Shown: positions 43,874 through 54,166 of the stretch, in pieces
Position numbering within the stretch: position 1 is the stretch's first letter
Layout of the letters: each line of letters opens with the position of its first letter
DNA from: Streptomyces sp. NBC_01260
GTDB lineage: Bacteria; Actinomycetota; Actinomycetes; Streptomycetales; Streptomycetaceae
Direction: 5' to 3'
NCBI RefSeq assembly: GCF_036226405.1
Contig: NZ_CP108464.1
Span: 5,146,001 to 5,210,000, forward strand
Length of the DNA stretch: 64,000 bases
The notes under the pieces: model-generated
The model's database searches: none
Seen by the model: only the letters and a program-made list of their open reading frames with translations
What the model was told of the DNA's origin: nothing
Translations under genes and position numbers: made by a program

Positions 43874-45393
43874 AGTCCACCAGCCTGTCCCTCATCGCGG
43901 GGGCCGTCGCCCTTGCCGCCGTCACCGGATTCGCCGCGCTCACCGTGCCCGGTGACGGGGGTGCGACGGAGGCCGGGGCAGCTTCCCGGCTGCCCGTGGA
44001 GCGGTCCAGCCTGCTCTGCCCGGCGCCCGGCCTCTCGGATCTCGCGGAGACCACGTACACGTCCTTCACCCCGGCCGCGAAAAGCGGCGGCGAGGCGGGC
44101 GCGGCCGAACTGAAGTCACCCACGGCCGCTATTAAGGACGACAAGAAGGACGACAAGGAAAAGGCCAAGGACAAGGGCAAGACGGCCGACTCGGACAAGC
44201 CCGTCGTCGCCCTCAAGGAGCCCGGCAAGCCGGCCACCGCCGACGTGTCCGGTTCGGACGCCCCCGCCCTCGTCGGCACCGCCACCGGCCGGCTGGCGCC
44301 CGGCTGGACCGCCCAGCAGACCACCACCGTCGAGGCGGGCGACTCCCGGGGCGTGCTCGGGGTCAGCTGCACGGCACCCGACACCGACTTCTGGTTCCCG
44401 GCCGCGAGCACCGCGAAGTCCCGCGAGGACTACGTCAACCTCACCAACCCGGACGACACCGCCGCGGTCGCCGACATCGAGCTCTACGGTCCGGACGGCA
44501 CGCTCAAGTCCGATGTCGGCGAGGGCATCACGGTCCCCGCCGGATCCGGCGTCCGGGTCCTGATCTCGACCCTGACCAGCAAGGCGGCCGACGATGTGAC
44601 CGTCCACGTCACCACCCGTACCGGACGGGTGGGCGCGGCCGTCAGGACCGCGGACAGCGAGACCGGCAGCGACTGGCTCACCGCCTCCGCCGCCCCGGCG
44701 GGCACCCTGGTGCTGCCCGGCATCCCGGCGGACGCGACCTCGGTCCGGCTGGTGGCCTTCGCCCCCGGCGAGGACGACGCGGACCTGAAGGTGCGGCTCC
44801 TCGGCAAGACGGGCGCGTTCGCCCCGGTGGGGAACGAGGATCTCCACGTCAAGTCGCGGATGACGGCCGGGGTGGACCTGAAGAACCTCACCCGGGGCGA
44901 GGCGGGCTCCCTGCTGCTGACCCCCGACCAGAAGGGCAGGGCCACCCCGGTGGTGGCCGCGCTGCGGGTGGTCCGGGGCAAGGGCGACAAGCAGGAGGTC
45001 GGGTACATCCCGGCGACCGGCCCGGTGGGCGCGCAGGCGACCGCGGCCGACAACCGGGCCAAGGGCTCGGTCCTCTCGCTCACCGCACCGGGCGCCGCCG
45101 GCACCGTGAAGGTCACGGCGTCCGCGGGCAGCAAGGGCGGCACCCCGGTCAGCAAGACGTACAAGGTCGCCGCGGGCACGACGGTCGCGGTCACCCCGCC
45201 GGTCCCGGCCGGCCTCAAGGGCACGTACGCGCTGACGGTCCAGACGCAGTCGGGCGGCCCGGTCCACGCCGCCCGCACGCTCACTCTTCCGCAGGACGGC
45301 ATCCCGATGTTCACGGTGCAGACGCTGCCGGACGACGGCGGAACGGTCGAAGTACCGGCGGCCGAGCAGGACCTGTCGGTCCTGGACGACTGA
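43870..45393 (+). CDS. DUF5719 family exported protein
   Basis: A 507-aa protein with an N-terminal signal or anchor (SLIAGAVALAAVTGFAALTV) and a mainly beta extracytoplasmic region containing VNLTNPDDTAAVADIELYGPDG, typical of DUF5719. Residues about 90-103 carry a Lys/Asp-rich insert (KDDKKDDKEKAKDK). There is one N-terminal and one central Cys (LLCPAPG and VSCTAPD) that may pair. Its GTG overlaps the stop of the giant glycosyltransferase by four bases, so the two proteins are translationally coupled and probably act together at the membrane. Biochemical function unknown. Confidence 0.85.
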   Translation: MKSTSLSLIAGAVALAAVTGFAALTVPGDGGATEAGAASRLPVERSSLLCPAPGLSDLAETTYTSFTPAAKSGGEAGAAELKSPTAAIKDDKKDDKEKAKDKGKTADSDKPVVALKEPGKPATADVSGSDAPALVGTATGRLAPGWTAQQTTTVEAGDSRGVLGVSCTAPDTDFWFPAASTAKSREDYVNLTNPDDTAAVADIELYGPDGTLKSDVGEGITVPAGSGVRVLISTLTSKAADDVTVHVTTRTGRVGAAVRTADSETGSDWLTASAAPAGTLVLPGIPADATSVRLVAFAPGEDDADLKVRLLGKTGAFAPVGNEDLHVKSRMTAGVDLKNLTRGEAGSLLLTPDQKGRATPVVAALRVVRGKGDKQEVGYIPATGPVGAQATAADNRAKGSVLSLTAPGAAGTVKVTASAGSKGGTPVSKTYKVAAGTTVAVTPPVPAGLKGTYALTVQTQSGGPVHAARTLTLPQDGIPMFTVQTLPDDGGTVEVPAAEQDLSVLDD

Positions 45394-45443
45394 ACGCGGG
45401 CGAGTGGCGGGGGCCGGTGAACGCGGCCCCCGCCCCCGCCCCG

Positions 45444-45872
45444 TTACTCCTGCCCGTACCGCGGGTCGACCGACTCCGGGGCGAGCCCGAGCAGTTCCGC
45501 GACCTGCTCCACCACGACCTCGTGCACCAGCAGCGCACGCTCGTCGCGGTTCTTGGTGCGGATCTCGACGGGACGCCGGTAGATGACGATCTGGGCCGGC
45601 CGTTCCTTCTCGGCGGACAGCGCGTTCCCCAGCGGAACGGTCTCCTCCCCGGTGCTCGGCACATCGAGGACCACGAAGTCGACCTCGGCCAGCTGGGGCC
45701 AGCGCCGCTCCAGCCGCTCCACGGAATCCTGCACGAGATCACGGAAGCTGTCCGCCCGGCTGGCCGAGAGCGGCACCTGGGGCGGGGCGACGGGCCCACG
45801 CATGCCTCGGCCGTGTCGGTCTCGGCGCCGCGGTCGCGGCTCGGACGGGTGGGGCGGTACGGGGCTGTCCAT
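45444..45872 (-). CDS. metallopeptidase family protein (zincin-like)
   Basis: A 142-aa protein of the small actinobacterial metallopeptidase-like family (DUF1025 type). The conserved core is FRDLVQDSVERLERRWPQL, VDFVVLDVPS and the motif HEVVVEQVAELLG, a variant of HExxH in which the second His is Gln and Glu is retained. Whether it binds zinc or cleaves peptides is not established. The first 35 residues are basic and disordered. Start is the ATG at 45872 or the GTG one codon earlier. In mycobacteria the homologue likewise sits by the DUF3499 gene. Confidence 0.82.
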   Translation of the reverse strand: MDSPVPPHPSEPRPRRRDRHGRGMRGPVAPPQVPLSASRADSFRDLVQDSVERLERRWPQLAEVDFVVLDVPSTGEETVPLGNALSAEKERPAQIVIYRRPVEIRTKNRDERALLVHEVVVEQVAELLGLAPESVDPRYGQE

Positions 45873-46194
45873 CACCGACGCAGCGTAACGCTCCGCGGGG
45901 CGAGCGGACGGCGGCCGCCCGGGGAGGAACAGGCCTGTCCGCTCTTGAACAATCCGGCCACGAGGGAGCCCGTTTCAGGCCCCGCTCATGACCGTTGCCC
46001 TTCTGTCTCCTGACAGTTTCCGGGGCGAGTGGTGACCGGAATCGTTGCCGTGACGACCTGCGCCCTTCTGCTGCCGCGCAGGTCAGGGCAATTGCCCCGG
46101 AGGCGGCCGTACCCGAGGTCACAGGGCGACACGGTGGGGTGAGCTGAGGGAGAGTCGTCGCAGCCCGCTCAAGAGTGCGGTAGCGTCCAACATC
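45873..46194. other. divergent intergenic region, 322 bases
   Basis: The gap between the metallopeptidase gene and the DUF3499 gene must contain both promoters. No gene is seen. The 60 bases before the DUF3499 GTG are AT-richer and include GGTAGCGT about 20 bases before the start, a weak -10 candidate. Confidence 0.5.
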
Positions 46195-46575
46195 GTGAGC
46201 CCTGTACGTCGCTGTTCGCGCACCGCGTGCGGCCGCCCTGCCGTCGCGACACTGACGTACGTCTATGCCGACTCGACTGCGGTCCTCGGCCCGCTCGCCA
46301 CCTACGCCGAGCCCCACTGCTACGACCTCTGTGCCGAGCACAGTGAGCGGCTGACCGCGCCACGCGGCTGGGAGGTCGTCCGGCTCTCCGACCCCTCCGC
46401 GCCCGTCCGCCCCAGCGGTGACGACCTCGAAGCGCTCGCCAACGCCGTCCGGGAAGCGGCGCGTCCGCAGGACCGCGGCGACAGGCCCAGGGGCGGCGGC
46501 GGTCCTCGTACCGCGGATCCGGCGGAGGTCGCCCGCAGGGGCCACCTCCGCGTGCTGCGCTCGCCCGACTCCTGA
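46195..46575 (+). CDS. DUF3499 family protein, zinc-ribbon-like
   Basis: A 126-aa actinobacterial protein of unknown function. The N-terminal half is the conserved domain: RRCSRTACGRPAVATLTYVY and ATYAEPHCYDLCAEHSERL. Cys7, Cys12, Cys42 and Cys46 with nearby His make a plausible zinc site. The C-terminal half is Arg/Gly-rich and variable, ending RGHLRVLRSPDS. GTG start. It precedes manB by 115 bases on the same strand. Confidence 0.88.
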   Translation: MSPVRRCSRTACGRPAVATLTYVYADSTAVLGPLATYAEPHCYDLCAEHSERLTAPRGWEVVRLSDPSAPVRPSGDDLEALANAVREAARPQDRGDRPRGGGGPRTADPAEVARRGHLRVLRSPDS

Positions 46576-46689
46576 GCCGGCGTCCGTCTCCCGGGCGCGA
46601 GCCGTGACGCTCCGCGTCCCCGGAGCACGGGGTGACCCGGGCCGCCGGGTAGTTTGGCGGTCCGAAGAAACCCTCAGGAGGACCGTCCC

Positions 46690-48090
46690 GTGACTGCAGA
46701 CCTGTCGCAGCTCGTGAAGGCGTACGACGTTCGCGGAGTCGTGCCCGACCAGTGGGACGAAGCCCTGGCCGAGCAGTTCGGAGCGGCGTTCGTCGAGGTG
46801 ACGGCCGCGGACGCGATCGTGATCGGTCACGACATGCGCCCCACGTCCCCCGCCCTGTCGGGAGCCTTCGCCCGGGGCGCGGCGGCCCGCGGCGCGGACG
46901 TCACGATGATCGGCCTGTGCTCGACGGACCAGCTGTACTACGCGTCGGGGTCGCTGGACCTGCCGGGCGCGATGTTCACCGCCTCGCACAACCCGGCGCA
47001 GTACAACGGCATCAAGATGTGCCGTGCGGGCGCCGCACCGGTGGGCCAGGACACCGGGCTCGCCGAGATCCGCACCCTGGTCGAGCAGTGGTCCGTGACC
47101 GGCACCCCGCAGCCGGCCGCCGCCTCCGGCACGATCACCGCACGGGACACGCTCACCGACTACGCCGCGTACCTGCTGTCGCTGGTGGACCTGTCCTCGA
47201 TCCGGCCGCTGAAGGTGGTCGTGGACGCGGGCAACGGCATGGGCGGCCACACGGTCCCCACGGTCTTCGCGGGCCTGCCCGTCGACCTCGTCCCGATGTA
47301 CTTCGAGCTGGACGGCACGTTCCCGAACCACGAGGCCAACCCCCTGGACCCCAGGAACATCGTCGACCTCCAGGCCCGGGTGCTGGCCGAGGGCGCCGAT
47401 CTGGGCCTGGCCTTCGACGGCGACGCGGACCGCTGCTTCGTCGTGGACGAGCGGGGCGAGGGAGTCTCCCCGTCGGCGATCACCGCCCTGGTCGCGGCCC
47501 GGGAACTGGCGCGCAACGGCGGCCGGGGAACGGTCATCCACAACCTGATCACGTCCCATTCGGTCCCGGAGGTCGTACGCGAGAACGGCGGCACCCCGGT
47601 CCGGACGAGGGTGGGCCACTCCTTCATCAAGGCGGAGATGGCCGCACACGGGGCGATCTTCGGCGGTGAGCACTCGGCGCACTACTACTTCCGGGACTTC
47701 TGGAACGCGGATACGGGCATGCTCGCCGCCCTCCACGTCCTGGCCGCCCTGGGCGGCCAGGAGGCACCCCTCTCCGCCCTGGTCGCCCAGTACGACCGCT
47801 ACACCGGCTCCGGCGAGATCAACTCCACGGTCGACGACCAGCCCGCTCGTACGGCGGAGGTACGAGCGGCGTTCGCCGACCGCGAGGGCGTGACCACCGA
47901 CGACCTGGACGGCCTGACGGTCACGGCCCCGGACTGGTGGTTCAACCTCCGGGCCTCCAACACGGAACCGCTGCTGCGCCTGAACGTCGAGGCCCGCGAG
48001 GAAGAGACGATGAAGGCGGTACGGGACGAGGCCCTGGCCCTGATCCGGACGCCCGGGACCCCTGGTGCTCCCAGCCCCTCCGGCGTCTGA
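46690..48090 (+). CDS. manB: phosphomannomutase/phosphoglucomutase ManB
   Basis: A 466-aa alpha-D-phosphohexomutase that converts mannose-6-phosphate to mannose-1-phosphate. Domain 1 carries the phosphoserine Ser99 in FTASHNPAQYNG, domain 2 the Mg loop DGDADR at 243-248, domain 3 the sugar-specificity loop GGEHSAHYYF and domain 4 the phosphate-binding RASNTEP. Start GTG 46690 lies eight bases after AGGAGG. manA is 1.8 kb downstream on the same strand, and a pyrophosphorylase at 33358 completes the route to GDP-mannose. Glucose-1-phosphate may also be used. Confidence 0.93.
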   Translation: MTADLSQLVKAYDVRGVVPDQWDEALAEQFGAAFVEVTAADAIVIGHDMRPTSPALSGAFARGAAARGADVTMIGLCSTDQLYYASGSLDLPGAMFTASHNPAQYNGIKMCRAGAAPVGQDTGLAEIRTLVEQWSVTGTPQPAAASGTITARDTLTDYAAYLLSLVDLSSIRPLKVVVDAGNGMGGHTVPTVFAGLPVDLVPMYFELDGTFPNHEANPLDPRNIVDLQARVLAEGADLGLAFDGDADRCFVVDERGEGVSPSAITALVAARELARNGGRGTVIHNLITSHSVPEVVRENGGTPVRTRVGHSFIKAEMAAHGAIFGGEHSAHYYFRDFWNADTGMLAALHVLAALGGQEAPLSALVAQYDRYTGSGEINSTVDDQPARTAEVRAAFADREGVTTDDLDGLTVTAPDWWFNLRASNTEPLLRLNVEAREEETMKAVRDEALALIRTPGTPGAPSPSGV

Positions 48091-48321
48091 GGAGCGGGGT
48101 CCGGGCCGGAGCCCCGGTCACGGGAGGGGACAAGGTCCGCCGCAGGCGCCCCGCCCCCTCGCCCGTCGCATCGCGCCACACCGCACTTCCGCGCACCCGG
48201 CCAGGCCGCGCCCCCACCACCCCGGCGGTAGGCTGACGTCGCCCGACCCCTGAACAAGTACACAAGCACGATCAAGATCAAAAACAAGACGCGCCCACGC
48301 CCGCCCGAAGGGACCCACCCC

Positions 48322-48504
48322 ATGCCGCTCGAAGCCGGCCTCCTGGAGATCCTGGCCTGCCCGGCCTGTCACTCCCCCCTCGACGACCGGTCGGCGGCCG
48401 ACAGCCCCGAACTGGTCTGCACGGGCAAGGACTGCGGCCTGGCCTACCCGGTACGGGACGGCATTCCCGTCCTCCTCGTCGACGAGGCCCGCCGCCCCGC
48501 GTAA
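48322..48504 (+). CDS. Trm112-like zinc-ribbon protein
   Basis: A 60-aa protein of the Trm112/YcaR family. Two cysteine pairs are present: Cys13 and Cys16 in [10 protein letters not shown], and Cys33 and Cys38 in [10 protein letters not shown], followed by [16 protein letters not shown]. Relatives act as small activators of methyltransferases or other enzymes; partner unknown. It lies between manB and the SIS-domain gene with 52 bases to the latter, as in other actinobacteria. Confidence 0.9.
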   Translation: MPLEAGLLEILACPACHSPLDDRSAADSPELVCTGKDCGLAYPVRDGIPVLLVDEARRPA

Positions 48505-48556
48505 CCGGGCCCCACACCCCGCACGGTGATCAGCGCGTGATCGGAGGACCGTCCCC

Positions 48557-49693
48557 ATGCTCGACGAGTCGTTGCTCGACGCCCCGGAAGCCCTGGCCCG
48601 AGCCGACCGCCGCGGTCTGCTGCGCGGCGCCGCCGAGGCCGGGGCCAGGGTCCGCGCCGCCGCCCGGCACGCGACGGAGGCCGGAATCGCCGAGCTGAAC
48701 CCGCAGGGCCGTCCGCGCGCCGTCCTGGTCGCAGGCTCCGGCACCGCCGCATCCGGCGTAGCCGACCTGATCGGCGCCCTCGCCGGGGCCTCCGCACCGG
48801 TCACGCGCATCCGCCCCACCGGCGTCGCCCCCGCCGCGGGCGCGCTGCGCTGGACGCTGCCCGGCTGGGCCGGCTCCCTCGACCTGCTGCTCATCGCCAC
48901 GGCGGACGGCTCCGAACCCGGCCTGGCCCTCGTCGCCGAGCAGGCGTACCGCCGCGGCTGCACCGTCGTGGCCGTCGCGCCCCGGCAGTCACCGCTGCGC
49001 GAGGCGGTCGACGGCGTGCACGGCCTCGTCGTACCGATGGCCTCCGCCCCGCACGGCGAGTACGACGCCGAGACATCGGCCGCAGGCCCGGGCACCCTCT
49101 GGGCACTGTTCACCCCGCTGCTCGCGCTGCTCGACCGCGTCGGCCTGGTCACCGCGCCCCCGGAGACGCTGCAGAGCGTCGCCGACCGCCTGGACCGCAC
49201 GGCGCAACGCTGTGGGCCCGCCATTGCCACGTACAGCAATCCGGCCAAGACCCTGGCCGCCGAACTCGCGGACAGCCTCCCTCTCGTCTGGACCGAGGGC
49301 GAGGCCGCGGCCCCGGTCGGACGCCGCTTCGCCGCGGTCCTGGCCGAGCTCTCGGGCCGCCCCGCCCTCGCGGCCGAACTCCCCGAGGCGCTTCCCGCCC
49401 ACGGGGGACTGCTGGCCGGGGCCTTCGCCGCCGGAGCGGACCCCGACGAGTTCTTCCGCGACCGGGTCGACGAGCCGGAGGCCCTGCACGCCCGGGTCGT
49501 CCTGCTCCGGGACCGGCCCACCGGCGGCCTGAGCGCGGCCCCCGCGGCCCGCGAACTCGCCCTGGGGCACGAGACGGCGATCAGCGAACTCGAACCGGAG
49601 GAGGGCAGCACACTCGAAGCCCTCGCCGAACTCCTCGCGGTCACCGACTTCGCGGCCGTCTACCTGGCCCTCGCCTCGGAAGCCCGCGTCTGA
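48557..49693 (+). CDS. SIS-domain protein, phosphosugar isomerase-like
   Basis: A 378-aa protein related to bifunctional phosphoglucose/phosphomannose isomerases. The first SIS half includes AVLVAGSGTAASGVADLIGAL and LLLIATADGSEPGLAL; the second includes CGPAIATYSNPAKTLAAELADSLPLVW. Typical catalytic residues of true PGI/PMI (an SGNTEET-type loop) are not evident, as TADGSEPG replaces it, so activity may be lost or altered. ATG 48557. The position between manB, Trm112 and manA matches the mycobacterial order. Probably involved in hexose phosphate metabolism. Confidence 0.78.
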   Translation: MLDESLLDAPEALARADRRGLLRGAAEAGARVRAAARHATEAGIAELNPQGRPRAVLVAGSGTAASGVADLIGALAGASAPVTRIRPTGVAPAAGALRWTLPGWAGSLDLLLIATADGSEPGLALVAEQAYRRGCTVVAVAPRQSPLREAVDGVHGLVVPMASAPHGEYDAETSAAGPGTLWALFTPLLALLDRVGLVTAPPETLQSVADRLDRTAQRCGPAIATYSNPAKTLAAELADSLPLVWTEGEAAAPVGRRFAAVLAELSGRPALAAELPEALPAHGGLLAGAFAAGADPDEFFRDRVDEPEALHARVVLLRDRPTGGLSAAPAARELALGHETAISELEPEEGSTLEALAELLAVTDFAAVYLALASEARV

Positions 49694-49848
49694 ACCACCA
49701 CGCCGCAGCACAGCGGGACACCGGACTTCACGCCCGCCGCAGGGCCCACACACTTCCGGAGCTCTCCCCCCTGAGCTCCGGGCACCCCCGAGTTCCACGC
49801 CGCACCCAACAAGATCCACGCATCCCACAAAGCACGAGGACGAACTCC

Positions 49849-51057
49849 ATGGACCGGCTCTCCAACACCGTGCGCCCGTACGCCTGGGGCTCCACCACAG
49901 CCATCCCCGCCCTGCTGGGTGTCGCCCCCACCGGCGAACCCCAGGCCGAGATGTGGATGGGCGCCCATCCCGGAGCCCCCTCCCGGATATCCCGCCCCGG
50001 CCCCGGCACCCCGCCCGACGCGAGGCCCGGCACCCCGCAGCCCACCACCGAGCACCCCCTCACCGACGTGATCGCCGCCGACCCCGTCGGTGAACTCGGC
50101 CCGGCCACCGTCGAGAAGTTCGGCCCCCGCCTCCCCTTCCTCCTCAAGCTGCTCGCCGCCGGAGCCCCGCTCTCCCTCCAGGTCCACCCCGACCTCGCCC
50201 AGGCGCAGCAGGGTTACGCGGACGAGGAGCGCCGGTCCGTCCCGATCGACGCCCCCCACCGCACGTACAAGGACGCCAACCACAAGCCCGAACTGATCTG
50301 CGCCCTCACCCCCTTCGACGGGCTGTGCGGCTTCCGCCGGCCCACCGAGGCGGCGGAGGCGATGGAGGGGCTGGGCGTCGACTCCCTCAAGCCGTACGCC
50401 GATCTGCTCCGCGCCCACCCGGAGGAGGCCGCGCTGCGCGAGGTCCTCACGGCGATCCTCACCGCGGACCCGGCACGGATGGCGGAGACGGTGACCGCCG
50501 CGGCAGCCGCCGCGGAACGGCTCGGCGGCGCGTACGCCCCGTACGCGCGCATCGCCCACCACTTCCCGGGCGACGCGGGCGTCATCGCGGCCATGCTGCT
50601 GAACTACGTGCAACTCCAGCCCGGTGAGGCGCTGTTCCTCGGCGCCGGAGTCCCGCACGCCTACCTCGACGGCCTCGGCGTCGAAATCATGGCCAACTCG
50701 GACAACGTGCTGCGCTGCGGACTGACGCCCAAGCACATCGACGTACCCGAGCTCCTGCGCATCGTCCGTTTCGAGGCGACCGATCCCGGGATCCTGCGCC
50801 CCGAGGCCTCCCCGTCCGGTGAGGAGCTGTACGAGACGCCGGTCGACGAGTTCCGGCTCTCCCGCTTCGACCTCTCACCGGGCGCCGACCCCGTCGACGT
50901 GACCGCGGCCACCCCCCAGATCCTGCTCTGCACGGCGGGCGCGCCACGGGCCGGCGAACTCGGCCTCGTACCCGGCGACTCGGTCTTCGTACCGGCCGGG
51001 GAGAAGGCCGAAGTGTCCGGTGCGGGCACGCTGTTCCGTGCCACTGTGGTGGCCTGA
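49849..51057 (+). CDS. manA: mannose-6-phosphate isomerase, class I
   Basis: A 402-aa type I phosphomannose isomerase interconverting fructose-6-phosphate and mannose-6-phosphate with a zinc ion. The N terminus is VRPYAWGSTTAIPALLG; zinc ligands are in SLQVHPDLAQA and the Glu of HKPELICAL (in the NHKPE motif); the C-terminal cupin has LFLGAGVPHAYLDGLGVEIMANSDNVLRCGLT. The gene supplies mannose-6-phosphate to ManB. The intergenic 155 bases upstream show no strong terminator, so it may be co-transcribed with the SIS gene. Confidence 0.94.
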   Translation: MDRLSNTVRPYAWGSTTAIPALLGVAPTGEPQAEMWMGAHPGAPSRISRPGPGTPPDARPGTPQPTTEHPLTDVIAADPVGELGPATVEKFGPRLPFLLKLLAAGAPLSLQVHPDLAQAQQGYADEERRSVPIDAPHRTYKDANHKPELICALTPFDGLCGFRRPTEAAEAMEGLGVDSLKPYADLLRAHPEEAALREVLTAILTADPARMAETVTAAAAAAERLGGAYAPYARIAHHFPGDAGVIAAMLLNYVQLQPGEALFLGAGVPHAYLDGLGVEIMANSDNVLRCGLTPKHIDVPELLRIVRFEATDPGILRPEASPSGEELYETPVDEFRLSRFDLSPGADPVDVTAATPQILLCTAGAPRAGELGLVPGDSVFVPAGEKAEVSGAGTLFRATVVA

Positions 51058-51146
51058 CGTACCGTCCGCACCATGGACTGCAACAATGTCCGGCCGTACC
51101 GCGGCTGCCGGAGCCGCAGCACCCAACGAAGGGACACCAGGCACCC

Positions 51147-52211
51147 ATGAGTGCGTCAGGCGGAACCAAGGCGATCGTGGCGGCGCTCGGCGCCAACCTC
51201 GCGATCGCGGTGGCCAAATTCGTGGCGTTCCTGTTCAGTGGCTCGTCGTCGATGCTCGCGGAGAGCGTCCACTCGCTCGCCGACTCGGGCAATCAGGGGC
51301 TGCTGCTGCTCGGCGGCAAGAAGGCCAAGCGCGAGGCCACCCCCCAGCACCCCTTCGGGTACGGGCGCGAGCGCTACATCTACGCCTTCCTCGTCTCCAT
51401 CGTGCTGTTCTCGGTGGGTGGCATGTTCGCGGTGTACGAGGGCTACGAGAAGATCAAGAACCCGCACGAGATCGAGGCCTGGTACTGGCCGGTCGGTGTA
51501 CTGGTCTTCGCGATCATCGCCGAGGGCTTCTCCTTCCGTACGGCCATCAAGGAGTCCAACGAGACCCGCGGCGCGCTGTCCTGGACCGAGTTCATCCGCC
51601 GCGCGAAGGCCCCCGAACTCCCCGTCGTGCTGCTGGAGGACTTCGGCGCGCTCATCGGTCTGGTCCTCGCCCTCGGCGGCGTGGGCCTGGCCGTCGGCAC
51701 CGGTGACGGGGTGTGGGACGGCATCGGCACCCTCTGCATCGGCATCCTGCTGATCGTGATCGCCGTCGTCCTGGCCGCCGAGACCAAGTCCCTGCTGCTC
51801 GGCGAGGCCGCCGGCACCGACCAGGTCGAGAAGATCAAGGCCGCGGTCGTGGACGGCGACACCGTCACCGGCATCATCCACATGCGTACGCTCCATCTCG
51901 GCCCGGAAGAGCTGCTGGTCGCCGCCAAGATCGCGGTCCAGCACGACGACACGGCCACCGAGGTCGCCAACGCCATCAACGCCGCCGAGTCCCGCATCCG
52001 CGAAGCGGTCCCGATCGCCCGGGTCATCTACCTGGAACCGGACATCTACAACGAGGCTGCGGCCCGGTCCGGCACCAACCCGGCCAAGGACTCGGCCAAC
52101 GGCCCGGGCGGATCAACCGCCGTGGCCGCCGAACCCCCAGCCAACGCGTCCGCATCCGCACCCGACAAGGCCCCCGAGCCCCCGGCCGACCCGACGGAAA
52201 CCGGCCACTGA
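51147..52211 (+). CDS. cation diffusion facilitator family transporter
   Basis: A 354-aa inner-membrane cation exporter. Predicted helices lie at about residues 8-30, 35-52, 77-98, 113-130, 155-175 and 185-205. The metal-site motifs are AESVHSLADSGNQ (His-x3-Asp) in helix 2 and LLEDFGALIGL in helix 5, where the usual His is Glu. A cytoplasmic alpha-beta domain follows (HMRTLHLGPEELLVAAKI) and then a Pro/Ala-rich tail of about 50 residues. Substrate is probably zinc or a similar divalent metal, but the second-site difference makes this uncertain. It precedes sahH by 247 bases. Confidence 0.88.
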   Translation: MSASGGTKAIVAALGANLAIAVAKFVAFLFSGSSSMLAESVHSLADSGNQGLLLLGGKKAKREATPQHPFGYGRERYIYAFLVSIVLFSVGGMFAVYEGYEKIKNPHEIEAWYWPVGVLVFAIIAEGFSFRTAIKESNETRGALSWTEFIRRAKAPELPVVLLEDFGALIGLVLALGGVGLAVGTGDGVWDGIGTLCIGILLIVIAVVLAAETKSLLLGEAAGTDQVEKIKAAVVDGDTVTGIIHMRTLHLGPEELLVAAKIAVQHDDTATEVANAINAAESRIREAVPIARVIYLEPDIYNEAAARSGTNPAKDSANGPGGSTAVAAEPPANASASAPDKAPEPPADPTETGH

Positions 52212-52279
52212 ACTTACCTGACGCGCCTTCGAGGCCGCTCCCGGACCCGGTGGGCTGGGAGCGGCTGGGCCGTTCGGTG

Positions 52280-52458
52280 TAGATTCGACGGCAGTGCCAG
52301 ACGTCGCTGCTGATGGCGGTCGATCGGTCCGTATCCACGGACCGGCCGAGGGAGAGAGGGCCTCCGACGGACTGCGCTGCGAGTAGCTCGGGCATTCGTG
52401 TGCCCGACGCCGCAGAGCCGCCCACCCACCCTCGACCCATCACGAGGAGCAGCCCGTT
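52280..52458 (+). promoter_or_regulatory. sahH promoter element and structured 5' leader
   Basis: TAGATT at 52280-52285 is a good -10, giving a leader of about 165 bases before the sahH ATG. The leader contains an 8-bp hairpin with an ATCC loop (CGGTCCGT at 52325-52332, ACGGACCG at 52337-52344), a 7-bp hairpin with a TTCGTG loop (TCGGGCA at 52388, TGCCCGA at 52401) and a CTGCG/CGCAG pairing that could enclose the latter. No known SAM or SAH riboswitch class is recognised with confidence. No clear -35 is seen. Confidence 0.5.
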
Positions 52459-53916
<1,458 letters not shown>

Positions 53917-53937
53917 TCCCGTAACCGCGGCGGGCCG

Positions 53938-53995
53938 CCGGTGACCGGTCACCGGCACGACCGGCCAGTGACAACCGGCCAGTGACAACCGGCCA
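53938..53995. repeat. palindrome and tandem repeat after sahH
   Basis: CCGGTGACCGGTCACCGG (53938-53955) is a perfect 18-base palindrome. It is followed by two exact tandem copies of CCGGCCAGTGACAA (53961, 53975) and a partial third. Located 22 bases after the sahH stop. Confidence 0.75.
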
Positions 53996-54090
53996 CCGGC
54001 AGACCCCGCGGCCCCCGGCCCGGAACCCGCGGACGCGACAGCGTCAGCAGGCCCGGTGACTCAGCAGCAGCGCAGCGCAGCAGCTACGAA

Positions 54091-54125
54091 CGCAGGCCCC
54101 CGCACCCCCGTGTCGGGGGCCTGCG
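54091..54125. terminator. hairpin between sahH and the next gene
   Basis: A perfect 12-bp stem (CGCAGGCCCCCG at 54091-54102 with 54114-54125) and an 11-base loop. It may end the sahH transcript or lie in the leader of the gene at 54167. Confidence 0.7.
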
Positions 54126-54166
54126 CCGTACCGCACCCGCACAGCCCGAGGAACCCGAAGGACCCC

